From Capnocytophaga bilenii (GTDB lineage Bacteria; Bacteroidota; Bacteroidia; Flavobacteriales; Flavobacteriaceae), in contig NZ_JAGDYP010000007.1 in assembly GCF_017565765.1 (NCBI RefSeq), positions 62,001 to 126,000 of the forward strand: a DNA stretch of 64,000 nt, written 5' to 3'. Of this stretch, positions 56,353 to 64,000 are shown one piece after another (the stretch's first letter is position 1; each line of letters begins with the position of its first letter). The position numbers were made by a program, and so were the translations under genes. A model generated the notes under the pieces. It was not told where the DNA came from. It ran no database searches and saw only the letters and a program-made list of their open reading frames with translations.

Positions 56353-58194
56353 CTACTCTACTGTTACCGATTTTGCTAAATTTCGGGGTTGATCTACATT
56401 ACAACCACGCTTGATAGCTATATAATACGACAACAATTGTAACGGAATAGAAGCCAATATAGGAGTGAGCGCCTCGCTTATTTCGGGTATTTCAATTACG
56501 TGATTTGCCAAGCCAGCCATTTGGGTATCACCTTTAGTTACCACCGCTACAATCCTACCTTTACGCGCTTTTATTTCTTGTGCATTTGATACTACCTTGT
56601 CATAGTGTCCTTTAGAAGGCGCAATAAATATAACAGGCATATTTTCATCAATAAGCGCAATAGGACCGTGCTTCATTTCGGCAGCAGGATAACCTTCGGC
56701 GTGAATGTACGATATTTCTTTTAGTTTCAACGCCCCCTCTAAAGCAGTAGGGAAGTTGAATCCACGCCCTAAGTACAAACAATTCGTTGCTGTTTTGAAA
56801 GTATCGGCGATTGCTTCTATTTTAGGATTTACCTCTTTCAATGTACTTTCTATCAATTCAGGTATTTGTTCCAACTCGTTGCACAACTGATGATACATTT
56901 TATTGCTAAGCGTACCTTTCCTATGACCTAAGTGCAAAGCTATAAGCGTAAGCACAGTAAGCTGAGTAGTAAAAGCTTTGGTAGAAGCTACCCCTATTTC
57001 AGGTCCTGCGTGCGTATAAGTACCCGAATCGGTAACACGAGCTATAGATGAGCCCACCACATTGCAAATACCATAAATAAAGGCACCTTTTTCTTTAGCT
57101 AATTTCAAAGCCGCCAATGTATCGGCAGTTTCACCTGATTGTGAAATAGCAATTACGATATCGCCGCGCTCAATGATAGGATTGCGGTAGCGGAACTCAG
57201 AAGCATACTCCACTTCTACAGGAATACGTGCATACTCTTCCAACAAATATTCACCCACCAAACCAGCGTGCCAAGAAGTACCACACGCCACTATAATAAT
57301 ACGTTTGGCGTTTAAGAACGTTTCTATATGTCTATCTATACCCGAAAGCTTGGTAGTGCCATCGGGCAATAAGCGCCCGCGCATTGTATTTTGTATAGAT
57401 TTAGGTTGCTCGTAAATTTCTTTCAGCATAAAGTGTTCGTAGCCTCCTTTTTCAATAGCTTCAAGGCTCAGCTTAAGCTCTTGTACAAAAGGATTTACCT
57501 CTTTGTTACTATTAATTTTCACAACCTTTAGCGGACGCTCTAAGTGAATAGTAGCCATTTCGCCATCCTCCAAATACACCGCATTTTGTGTATATTCAAT
57601 AAAAGGGGTAGCGTCTGAAGCTATAAAGAATTCATCAGCACCAATACCTATTACCAAGGGGCTACCCAAGCGAGCTACTACTATTTCTTCAGGTTTTCCC
57701 TCTTCCATTACAGCAATAGCAAAAGCACCAATTACCTCGCTAAGCGCATAGCGCACAGCAGTTTCTAAATCAACATTTTGTTTTTCTTTGAAGTATTCTA
57801 TAAAGTTTACCAGCACCTCAGTATCGGTGTCAGAATAAAACTTAAATCCCTCTTTTATAAGGTTTTGTTTGATGCTTTCGTAGTTTTCTATAATACCATT
57901 ATGCACTATAGCGATTTTCCCCGACTGTGAGCGGTGCGGGTGCGAATTTACATCGTTGGGTACCCCGTGAGTAGCCCAGCGAGTATGCCCCATACCGCAG
58001 CCGTAATTAGGTACATTACTACCTGCTTTAGTTACCAAATCGGCTACTTTTCCTTTTGTTTTTTCGCCGTGAAAAGTTTCGGCATTCAATATGAAGCCAG
58101 CGCTGTCATATCCTCTATATTCCAAACGTTTTAATCCATCTATAATGATAGGAAAGGCAGAACGTTTACCTAAATAGCCTACAATACCACACAT
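56353..58194 (-). CDS. glmS: Glutamine-fructose-6-phosphate aminotransferase
   Basis: The 613-residue protein starts MCGIVGYLG with Cys2 as the glutaminase nucleophile, followed by HTRWATHG, HNGIIENY and SDTDTEV. Two SIS isomerase domains follow (CGTSWHAGLVGEYLLEE, SQSGETADTLAALK, EGALKLKEISYIHAEGYPA), and the end DQPRNLAKSVTVE is the conserved C-tail. It makes glucosamine-6-P for UDP-GlcNAc, feeding the mutase at 47375. No glmS ribozyme is seen upstream. Confidence 0.98.
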   Translation of the reverse strand: MCGIVGYLGKRSAFPIIIDGLKRLEYRGYDSAGFILNAETFHGEKTKGKVADLVTKAGSNVPNYGCGMGHTRWATHGVPNDVNSHPHRSQSGKIAIVHNGIIENYESIKQNLIKEGFKFYSDTDTEVLVNFIEYFKEKQNVDLETAVRYALSEVIGAFAIAVMEEGKPEEIVVARLGSPLVIGIGADEFFIASDATPFIEYTQNAVYLEDGEMATIHLERPLKVVKINSNKEVNPFVQELKLSLEAIEKGGYEHFMLKEIYEQPKSIQNTMRGRLLPDGTTKLSGIDRHIETFLNAKRIIIVACGTSWHAGLVGEYLLEEYARIPVEVEYASEFRYRNPIIERGDIVIAISQSGETADTLAALKLAKEKGAFIYGICNVVGSSIARVTDSGTYTHAGPEIGVASTKAFTTQLTVLTLIALHLGHRKGTLSNKMYHQLCNELEQIPELIESTLKEVNPKIEAIADTFKTATNCLYLGRGFNFPTALEGALKLKEISYIHAEGYPAAEMKHGPIALIDENMPVIFIAPSKGHYDKVVSNAQEIKARKGRIVAVVTKGDTQMAGLANHVIEIPEISEALTPILASIPLQLLSYYIAIKRGCNVDQPRNLAKSVTVE

Positions 58195-58229
58195 TGTTAG
58201 TTGTTATTTTTAAGATTTTTAATTGATTG

Positions 58230-58265
58230 CAAAATTACAAAATAATTCCAAATTATGCAAATATA
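58230..58265 (-). promoter_or_regulatory. Candidate -7 boxes for glmS
   Basis: Two minus-strand boxes lie upstream of glmS: TAATTTTG (58230-58237) and TATATTTG (58258-58265). Neither has a properly spaced TTG. The first would give a leader of about 30 bases. Confidence 0.45.
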
Positions 58266-58292
58266 GTTTTTACTTTTTCTCGCCCTAATGGA

Positions 58293-58745
58293 TTATACTC
58301 TTACGCTTTCGGGCACTAATACTTTATAATCACCATTGTTGCGAATTACATCGCGCACTATAGAAGACGAGATAAACGAAGTACGAGCTGCTGTAAGCAA
58401 GAAAACCGTTTCTATTTTGGACAATTTGCGATTGGTGTGAGCAATTGCCTTTTCAAACTCAAAATCGGCTGGATTGCGCAAACCACGCAATATAAACTGA
58501 GCTCCAATTTCTTTACAATAATCTACTGTAAGACCTTGGTAGGTAGTAACCTTCACTTTAGGTTCGCCGGCAAAAGCTTTTTCTATAAATTCTTTGCGTT
58601 GTTCTACGGAGAACATATAGTTTTTATCGCCATTTACGCCTATAGCGACAACAATTTCATCAAATAAATCTAAGGCACGTGTGATAATATCTTGATGCCC
58701 TAAGGTAATAGGGTCAAACGACCCAGGAAATAATGCTCTTTTCAA
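58293..58745 (-). CDS. coaD: Phosphopantetheine adenylyltransferase
   Basis: The 150-residue protein has the HIGH-family motif ALFPGSFDPITLGHQDII, RGLRNPADFEFEKAIAHTNRKL and the ISSSIVRDVI (ISSTxxR) signature. It converts 4'-phosphopantetheine to dephospho-CoA, after CoaBC. The start codon is TTG at 58745: the protein begins exactly where relatives begin, and an in-frame TAA lies two codons upstream, so no other start is possible. Confidence 0.97.
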   Translation of the reverse strand: MKRALFPGSFDPITLGHQDIITRALDLFDEIVVAIGVNGDKNYMFSVEQRKEFIEKAFAGEPKVKVTTYQGLTVDYCKEIGAQFILRGLRNPADFEFEKAIAHTNRKLSKIETVFLLTAARTSFISSSIVRDVIRNNGDYKVLVPESVRV

Positions 58746-58778
58746 TGATTAATTATTAATGATTATTCTAACAATTCA

Positions 58779-59375
58779 TTACTTTTTAGCGAATACCTCG
58801 GCAGTACTGATTTCTAAATCGGGGAATTTTACTGAGGTTACGGTTTTACCCATCGCTACAGGTTTTTGAATAACATACTGCCCCTCTTTCAGCACATTAA
58901 CCCATACGGCTTCGTGCTCTGGGTCTACTATCCAATATTCGGCAACTCCAGCTTCTTCATAAATACGAAACTTATTGTCTAACTCTTTTTGTGAATTACC
59001 TGGTGAAAGTATCTCAACTACTAAATCGGGGGCTCCTAAGCAGCCGCGACTGTCTATTTTTTCGGGGTCGCATATTACACAAATATCGGGTTGCAGCACT
59101 GTGAGAATTTCTTCATCTTTTTCATTTTTACGAGGAATACGTACATCAAAGGGGGCGTGAAATAGTTCACACTTTTTCCCTTCAAAATAGGCATAAAATT
59201 TGACAAACAACAGCCCTGATATACGTTGATGTACGGGTGAGGGGGCTGCCATTTTAAAGATTTTTCCTTTTAGCAGTTCTACGCGTTCTTGGAATTTCCA
59301 CATTAGATAATCGGCATAGCGATAAATGCCGTTTACAAGGTCTAAATCGTTTATATTGGTAACTACTGCACTCAT
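58779..59375 (-). CDS. Uma2-family PD-(D/E)XK-like protein
   Basis: The 198-residue protein shows the DUF820/Uma2 pattern: KIFKMAAPSPVHQRISGLL, VLQPDICVICDPEKID, GAPDLVVEILSPGNSQKELDNKFRIYEEAGVAEYWIVDP. The Asp of PDICV and the Glu of VVEIL fit the PD-(D/E)XK core, with Lys further on. The family is abundant in cyanobacteria; the biological role is unknown. It sits 11 bases after ddl and before coaD in the same direction. Confidence 0.88.
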   Translation of the reverse strand: MSAVVTNINDLDLVNGIYRYADYLMWKFQERVELLKGKIFKMAAPSPVHQRISGLLFVKFYAYFEGKKCELFHAPFDVRIPRKNEKDEEILTVLQPDICVICDPEKIDSRGCLGAPDLVVEILSPGNSQKELDNKFRIYEEAGVAEYWIVDPEHEAVWVNVLKEGQYVIQKPVAMGKTVTSVKFPDLEISTAEVFAKK

Positions 59376-59386
59376 CTGTAATTTTG

Positions 59387-60364
59387 TTATTTGTTAATTA
59401 CTCGTTCTATTTCGCTTTCAAACAAAGCTTCTAAGCTGATGCCCGCTACTTTAGCTTGTTGAGGAAGCAAACTTGTTTCGGTAAGCCCAGGGGTGGTATT
59501 CATTTCCAACAAATAAGGCGTATCGTCTACAATAATAAATTCACTACGGCTAAAGCCTTCCATTTTTAGCAATCGGTATACGCGTTCTGCCAATGTGTTG
59601 ATTTTATCAGTCATTTCAGGAGAAAGACGAGCAGGTGTAATCTCTTTTGATTTACCTAAATATTTTGCTTCATAATCAAAAAAGTCATTTTCGGATATGA
59701 TTTCGGTCATTGGTAACACCTTTGTTTCGCCCTTATAGTTAATTACCCCTATTGATACTTCGGTACCATTTAAAAATCCTTCTATAAGTATTTCATCATC
59801 TACCTGAAAAGCTTTCTCAATAGCCTCTGGTATTTTGTCTTCGTCATAGACTTTATACGTTCCTAAGCTACTTCCTGATTTATTGGCTTTCACAAAACAA
59901 GGTAAGCCCAATTTAGCCACTATATCGGCAGTATTGTAATCTTCTCCTTTATTGAGATAGTAAGAAGGTGCAGAAAGTATACCAAAAGGCTTCAGTACCG
60001 ACAACATATCGCGCTTATTAAACGTAAGAGCTGAAGCGTACATACTGCAACCTGTGAGTGGCAAACCTATCAACTTGAAATACGCCTGCAGATAACCATC
60101 TTCACCAGGGGTGCCGTGAATAGCATTGAACACGGCTGCAAACTTAATTTTTTCACCCTTTATAGTAAGCGAAAAATCATTTTTATCAATATCGTATTCA
60201 TTTCCTTGTTCATCAGTATACACCCACCTCACCTTATCGATACGGATAAGGTAAGGGGTGTATTTTTCTTTGTTGAGATGGGCAGCCACTACGCTACCAC
60301 TTTTCAAGGAGACTTCAGCTTCACCTGAAAAACCTCCCATTATTACGGCTATATTTTTTTTCAT
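59387..60364 (-). CDS. ddl: D-alanine-D-alanine ligase
   Basis: From ATG 60364 the protein has 325 residues; this start gives the usual MKKNIAVIMGGFSGEAEVSLKSG opening, whereas the longer frame adds an unrelated segment overlapping the preceding gene. The ATP-grasp domain has NAIHGTPGEDGYLQAYF, FVKANKSGSSLGTYKV, and EGFSRSEFIIVD with LLEMNTTPGLTETSLLPQ. It makes the D-Ala-D-Ala end of peptidoglycan precursors. It starts 20 bases after the lipoprotein stop codon. Confidence 0.96.
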   Translation of the reverse strand: MKKNIAVIMGGFSGEAEVSLKSGSVVAAHLNKEKYTPYLIRIDKVRWVYTDEQGNEYDIDKNDFSLTIKGEKIKFAAVFNAIHGTPGEDGYLQAYFKLIGLPLTGCSMYASALTFNKRDMLSVLKPFGILSAPSYYLNKGEDYNTADIVAKLGLPCFVKANKSGSSLGTYKVYDEDKIPEAIEKAFQVDDEILIEGFLNGTEVSIGVINYKGETKVLPMTEIISENDFFDYEAKYLGKSKEITPARLSPEMTDKINTLAERVYRLLKMEGFSRSEFIIVDDTPYLLEMNTTPGLTETSLLPQQAKVAGISLEALFESEIERVINK

Positions 60365-60383
60365 TTGTTTAATATTTTTGTTT

Positions 60384-61043
60384 TTAATAACAATCTCCTT
60401 CATAAAAACTATTCCATCGTATGCGTTCATTGGTAACATCATAGCAATGGGTAGTATCAATACAATATTGGGGGTGTTGTTTATCGGTATGTTTGAGTGT
60501 TTCGGTAGAAACTACACGCCACTGCCCATTTACATAGGCAACATTGATATTTTTTGTATCTAAAGTGCTATTGGTAACCGAAACAATCTTCAGGTACTGC
60601 GGACTGGCAGGACTGCATTGCGAAGAAGCATTTTGGTAAATAGTAGTAAACTCACCCTGTTTTAGCACAGGGTAAGCTATATCGGCAATATTGAAAACTA
60701 ACTCAGTAATTTTTTGGTAGTTACCATTTTCGTTTATAAAGATTTTGTACAGATAATCAGGTTCTTGGTTCATTTCGGTACGAGAATATTCCCAAGCCCT
60801 TTCCCAATTATTTACATCTTCGGCACTACCAAAAACAGAGTCATTTACCATTATTTGCCGTGTTACCAAAAATTCCTCTTTTTGCTCATCGCCTTTTACA
60901 TCTATCAAATAATATACCGAATCACGTTCGTAATTTACTACAGGAGGTTCTTTTGCGAGTTTTTCGAGTTCTTTTTCGCGAGAAACGTTGTTATTACAAG
61001 CTATAACAAACAGCAGAGCGAAAATAAAGCCTATTTTTTTCAT
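60384..61043 (-). CDS. Lipoprotein of unknown function, possible immunity partner
   Basis: The 219-residue protein has a lipoprotein signal (IGFIFALLFVIACNNN, lipobox Cys16). The mature part is acidic to neutral with a mixed alpha/beta look and several cysteines near the C-terminus (SQCSPA, YCIDTTHCYD, EGDCY) that could form disulfides. No family was recognised. It starts 4 bases after the GH19-like lysozyme gene, so the two are co-transcribed. An inhibitor or immunity function in the periplasm is inferred. Confidence 0.6.
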   Translation of the reverse strand: MKKIGFIFALLFVIACNNNVSREKELEKLAKEPPVVNYERDSVYYLIDVKGDEQKEEFLVTRQIMVNDSVFGSAEDVNNWERAWEYSRTEMNQEPDYLYKIFINENGNYQKITELVFNIADIAYPVLKQGEFTTIYQNASSQCSPASPQYLKIVSVTNSTLDTKNINVAYVNGQWRVVSTETLKHTDKQHPQYCIDTTHCYDVTNERIRWNSFYEGDCY

Positions 61044-61047
61044 TGTC

Positions 61048-61995
61048 TTAATGATGATTTGCTGAGAAATTCATCACTTCTTTAAAAATTTTTGTATAAT
61101 ATTCTCTTTCGGGAAGCCCATTCGTTCCCCCATTAATTTTAACACTTACAGCTCGTACGTCATCTTTATCAGCCAGAGCATTCAAGTTGTTTTTATTCCA
61201 AAACCAGCCTGCACAATCTACGGCATAATGGATATTAGTAGCCAATTGTGGAGCGAATTGTCGTACCTGCTGCATCACACTTTCCAATTTGAGGGCATCG
61301 TTTTTCAGAGTAGGATCGTTTTTTATTCTACTGATATAATCATACACACCCTCGCCTATTTTGTTTTTATAGAGCTTGCTATGAGCTGTATCATTTACAG
61401 CATCGTAGTAAGCCAAATAGTTATAGTCATTAGTGAGGTGTATAAGTCCTCGTCCTAAGAAATCGGCACCACCTTTATAGCCAGCGGCACGTGCTCCTGC
61501 ATCTTCATAAGCCTTAGTAAAGCGGAAAGTCTCTAAATAACACTGAGCCAAAAAGTGAATTTTTCTGACACAAGTATTGATGCCATATTTGCTGAAAGCT
61601 GCGTTGAGCTCTTTGGCGAAAGCGGCATAATCGGGTTGTGGTGACATTTTTTCATTGGTATTATTATGAAAAAGGTTGTCTTTAAACAGGGTATAGTCGC
61701 TTTTGTTTTGCACGTAGAACACGGGAGTAGTTCCTGCATCTACGGTAATTTTTGTGCCTTTTTGTAGCGAATAATAGTCGGCAGCCCCATATTTTATTAC
61801 CAATTCGCCTTTGTAGGTATAAATTGGATTTTTTTGGTAGTTGGGGTACTTTTTGTGGAAAGCAGCTATTTCCGAAGGTGGAAAGCTACTCAAAAATTGT
61901 TTTTGAGCCACTACGTTGCTTTTCTCTCTCACATTTTTGATAATGTTTTTCAGGTCTTCAGCCGAAAAGTCGGCATTACAATAACATTTGTTCAT
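61048..61995 (-). CDS. GH19-like lysozyme/chitinase with Cys-rich N-terminus
   Basis: The 315-residue protein has no signal peptide. The N-terminus (MNKCYCNADFSAEDLKNIIK) recalls the CxCxxxF start of Bacteroidota secreted or T6SS-linked lysozymes. Residues about 120-310 form a GH19-type domain: HFLAQCYLETFRF with E155 as candidate acid, FLGRGLIHLTNDYNYLAY (179-196), YAVDCAGWFW and VKINGGTNGLPER (287-297). The likely substrate is peptidoglycan rather than chitin. The gene for a lipoprotein follows after 4 bases. How it would be exported is not visible in this window. Confidence 0.8.
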   Translation of the reverse strand: MNKCYCNADFSAEDLKNIIKNVREKSNVVAQKQFLSSFPPSEIAAFHKKYPNYQKNPIYTYKGELVIKYGAADYYSLQKGTKITVDAGTTPVFYVQNKSDYTLFKDNLFHNNTNEKMSPQPDYAAFAKELNAAFSKYGINTCVRKIHFLAQCYLETFRFTKAYEDAGARAAGYKGGADFLGRGLIHLTNDYNYLAYYDAVNDTAHSKLYKNKIGEGVYDYISRIKNDPTLKNDALKLESVMQQVRQFAPQLATNIHYAVDCAGWFWNKNNLNALADKDDVRAVSVKINGGTNGLPEREYYTKIFKEVMNFSANHH

Positions 61996-62058
61996 AATAT
62001 CAATTAGTTTTAAAAATTAGAGTTTTAGAGGTATGATTGTATGGATTGATATTCGGTG

Positions 62059-62066
62059 CAAATATA
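62059..62066 (-). promoter_or_regulatory. -7 element for the lysozyme-lipoprotein pair
   Basis: On the minus strand the sequence reads TATATTTG, 64 bases before ATG 61995. No spaced TTG was found. Confidence 0.5.
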
Positions 62067-62107
62067 CAAAATAATTTTGAATTTTGAGTTATGAATTTTG
62101 AATTATT

Positions 62108-62172
62108 ATCCTTCGGTGCGAGCCGCACAGGCTTTTATCCTTCGCTCATCCTTCGCTGAACCTTCGCTCATC
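62108..62172. repeat. REP-like repeat, third copy
   Basis: CCTTCGGTGCGAGCCGCACA and the following GGCTTTTAT match the unit at 26901-26930, 35 kb away. Short CCTTCGCT-like tandem units follow. The remainder of the gap 61996-62371 holds three GAATTTTGA copies (62077-62106), the C/G hairpin at 62211-62230 and the hmuY promoter. Confidence 0.85.
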
Positions 62173-62210
62173 GTTTGGTGAGGGAGAATAAATGATAACA
62201 TTCCCCCCTG

Positions 62211-62230
62211 CCCCCCTTTCAAAAGGGGGG
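62211..62230. other. C6/G6 hairpin
   Basis: CCCCCCTTT (62211-62219) pairs with AAAGGGGGG (62222-62230). It is preceded by TTCCCCCCTG, giving two C6 runs. It lies between the REP-like repeat and the hmuY promoter and may be part of the same dispersed repeat. Confidence 0.6.
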
Positions 62231-62316
62231 ATGCGTAATCATACTTTTAAAAACTCTTTGGAAATAAGTGGAAAAGTGGGTGGAATTGGCGGGATAAAAA
62301 CATTATTAAAATTATT

Positions 62317-62346
62317 TTGCGTATTTCTAAATAAGTTGTATCTTTG
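62317..62346 (+). promoter_or_regulatory. Consensus promoter for hmuY
   Basis: TTG (62317-62319), a 19-bp spacer and TATCTTTG (62339-62346) exactly match the Bacteroidota consensus, 25 bases before ATG 62372. No Fur-box-like palindrome was recognised around it. Confidence 0.88.
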
Positions 62347-62371
62347 CGCCATTAATTCTAAAAGAAATATT

Positions 62372-63214
62372 ATGAAGTTACGTTTTGTTACCGCTGCTTT
62401 ATTAGCAGGAATGACGTTGCTAACTGTGGGTTGCAACAAAGAGAAAAATGAACCTGAAACCCCTACTGATCCTTATCTTGGTTACAAAAACCTTGATGTG
62501 AAAGCAGGAAACGTTAAAGAAATAGCTAATTTAAAAGCTAACACTGATGGAGAGTGGGTGTACTACTCTTTGACAAAAGGAGTGGTAGAAGTAACGACCG
62601 CTACGCCTACCGTTAGCAATTGGGATGTAGCTTTTAGCCGCTACCACGTAAAGACCAATAGCGGTACTTCGGGCAAGGGACAAGGAGGAGCTGTAAAAAC
62701 AGCTGAAACAGACCTTAGCAAAGTAGCTACTGCTTCGGTTACTGCCTCTTATACCGTTGATAAACTATTAAATGTTTCTTCTTTTGGTGGCGGAAAACCA
62801 GGTCAATCAAGAATTTCGGCTTCGCCTATTTTTGAAATAGGACACGGAGAAGGCTTTTGGAGTATGGTGAAAGGAGGAATACTAAAACAAGCTGCTGAAA
62901 AGTTTGCTGAGAAAACAGTACCTAATTTTAAAAACCTTCCTGATGCACAAAAAGAAACAATAGTGAACGGACTTATACCAACCTTAGAACAAAATATTAA
63001 ACCTTCATTAGTACACGATAACGGTTGGCTTACTATGGATTACGCTCAAGGTGCTGTAGCTCCTACTTACAAATACAACAACTGGGTGTATGAAATAAAA
63101 ACGCACGATGGTAAGTTTGCTAAAATACAGCTTACTGACTATAAGAACCAAAAAAACCAAACAGGGTATGTAACCTTTAAATACGCTCTTGCTAAAGAAG
63201 ACGGCAAATACTAA
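62372..63214 (+). CDS. hmuY: HmuY family heme-binding lipoprotein
   Basis: From ATG 62372 the protein has 280 residues; the longer frame would run through the promoter. A lipoprotein signal (FVTAALLAGMTLLTVGCNKE) is followed by the HmuY pattern: WVYYSLTKGVVEVTT, NWDVAFSRYHVKTNSGTSG, and repeated late strands (WVYEIKTHDGKFAKIQLTDY, GYVTFKYALA). HmuY proteins bind heme or a related ligand at the surface and hand it to a TonB-dependent receptor. The gene for such a receptor follows. The heme ligands cannot be assigned from sequence alone. Confidence 0.85.
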   Translation: MKLRFVTAALLAGMTLLTVGCNKEKNEPETPTDPYLGYKNLDVKAGNVKEIANLKANTDGEWVYYSLTKGVVEVTTATPTVSNWDVAFSRYHVKTNSGTSGKGQGGAVKTAETDLSKVATASVTASYTVDKLLNVSSFGGGKPGQSRISASPIFEIGHGEGFWSMVKGGILKQAAEKFAEKTVPNFKNLPDAQKETIVNGLIPTLEQNIKPSLVHDNGWLTMDYAQGAVAPTYKYNNWVYEIKTHDGKFAKIQLTDYKNQKNQTGYVTFKYALAKEDGKY

Positions 63215-63239
63215 ACCGTCATTTTACACAAGATAAAAC

Positions 63240-63306
63240 TCCCTTTGAAAAGGTAGCATTAGCTTATAACTACAAATGGCTCACTATCTTTGCAAAGGGA
63301 TTTTTT
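63240..63306 (+). terminator. Terminator-like hairpin between hmuY and its receptor
   Basis: TCCCTTTG (63240-63247) pairs with CAAAGGGA (63293-63300), and the inner AAAGGTAG (63249-63256) pairs with CTATCTTT (63284-63291, one G-U). A run of six T (63301-63306) follows. The stem contains TATCTTTG (63285-63292), which also matches a -7 element for the receptor gene. Confidence 0.75.
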
Positions 63307-63333
63307 ATGTTTTAATATATTTTTTAGGTTTAT

Positions 63334-64000
63334 ATGAGGTGTTTTTATATTACATTTTTACTAACAGTTTGGGGTACAGCAGCTTGTTGGGCACAAGATG
63401 AGGGTGAGAAAGAAATTGTGCTAAAAGAGGTAGTAGTAACTGCTACACGAGCTGCAAAAAACCTTAAAGATGTACCCATAACAGTACAAGTAATTACGGC
63501 TGAGGATATTCGCAAATCACAGGCTACGAACTTTCAGTCGTTTTTAGAAAGTGAGTTTGCTGGGATTAACTTCACCTATGATGGAGGTATGCCCAACATC
63601 AATATGCTGGGTTTTGGGGGTAAATACGTGCTATTCCTGATGGATGGCGAGCGTATGGCAGGCGAGACCTTTGATAATATTGATTATAACCGCATAGATT
63701 TGGACAATATAGAGCGTATTGAGATTATAAAAGGGGCATCGTCATCGCTTTACGGCTCGAATGCCTTAGGAGGGGTGATAAATATTATTACCAAAGAGGC
63801 TAAAAAAGCTTTTGAGGGGAACTTAAGCTATCTTTACGACACGAGCCACAACTATAAAACCAATGTGGGAATAGGCACAAAACTGCGCTGGGGAAGCATA
63901 CGGCTCACTTCATTTTACAACTTTAGAGCACCTTATGTGCTGAAAGATACCGAACCACTCATCAGTTACAAAAATGGAGTGCCCGTAGCAGGAGCCGTCT
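63334..64000 (+). CDS. TonB-dependent outer-membrane receptor, HmuR-like (5' part)
   Basis: The frame is open from ATG 63334 to the window end (222 residues visible). A signal peptide (MRCFYITFLLTVWGTAACWAQ) is followed by a TonB-box-like region (EIVLKEVVVTATRAAK) and the plug domain: VPITVQVITAEDIRKS, VLFLMDGERMAGE, IERIEIIKGASSSLYGSNAL and GGVINIITKEA. Beta-barrel strands then begin. It follows hmuY by 119 bases, so uptake of heme or an iron complex is likely. The ligand specificity lies in the missing part. Confidence 0.93.
   Translation, partial: MRCFYITFLLTVWGTAACWAQDEGEKEIVLKEVVVTATRAAKNLKDVPITVQVITAEDIRKSQATNFQSFLESEFAGINFTYDGGMPNINMLGFGGKYVLFLMDGERMAGETFDNIDYNRIDLDNIERIEIIKGASSSLYGSNALGGVINIITKEAKKAFEGNLSYLYDTSHNYKTNVGIGTKLRWGSIRLTSFYNFRAPYVLKDTEPLISYKNGVPVAGAV

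Noticed and set aside
58195-58292. Possible glmS ribozyme upstream of glmS
   Set aside because: The region is only 98 bases, AT-rich and lacks the conserved core; it contains promoter-like boxes instead.

Overview
The window is chromosomal DNA from a member of the Bacteroidota, most likely a host-associated Flavobacteriia such as Capnocytophaga. The genus is inferred; the class is well supported. Support includes AT-rich DNA, repeated Bacteroidota-type promoters (TTG, about 19 bp, TAnnTTTG), almost no Shine-Dalgarno sequences, menaquinone genes (menC, menD), a metal-type KdsA, DUF4270, SUI1-type and BamD/omega genes, and a HmuY/TonB receptor pair. No rRNA, CRISPR array, insertion sequence or integrase was seen.

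Layout. 1-6091: the 3' end of dnaK, then a 5.2 kb accessory segment with two genes: a 1060-residue nuclease-like/helical protein and an AlbA-type ATPase/winged-helix protein. The segment is bracketed by an exact 18-bp copy of the dnaK 3' end (858-875 and 6074-6091), which looks like site-specific insertion. 6218-8635: a secreted GH95 alpha-L-fucosidase. 8712-16146: ribosomal protein S1, aroB, a free-standing tRNA-Arg unit, a branched-chain aminotransferase, a YoeB-like toxin-antitoxin pair, mnmD, menC and tsaE. 16147-24310: an ABC-F protein, an arginase-fold protein lacking metal ligands, ClpB, a CCA-adding enzyme and KdsA. 24311-28591: MarC, DUF2271, an ankyrin protein, a REP-like repeat cluster, a membrane methyltransferase and malate dehydrogenase.

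28657-42151 is mostly leftward housekeeping: an amidase/MCE/Fe-S operon, sufS-ligA, lysA (rightward), fabD-mlaF, and bamD-omega-coaBC with an unknown protein at its end. 42194-46580: fabG, SUI1, DUF4270 and a degenerate GT5 protein facing panC. 46671-60364: rhodanese-cupin, phosphohexomutase, DUF445, DUF2853, an ABC exporter-ppk-menD operon, glmS, coaD, a Uma2 protein and ddl. 60384-61995: a GH19-like lysozyme with a lipoprotein gene 4 nt downstream, which could be an effector/immunity pair. 62317-64000: hmuY and the start of its TonB-dependent receptor, separated by a terminator-like hairpin.

Many genes serve envelope building (KdsA, GlmS, phosphohexomutase, Ddl, LysA, amidase, BamD, MCE/MlaF, FabD/FabG), menaquinone and CoA synthesis, and translation. 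The clearest accessory material is the dnaK-linked segment, the toxin-antitoxin pair, the lysozyme/lipoprotein pair and the heme uptake locus.
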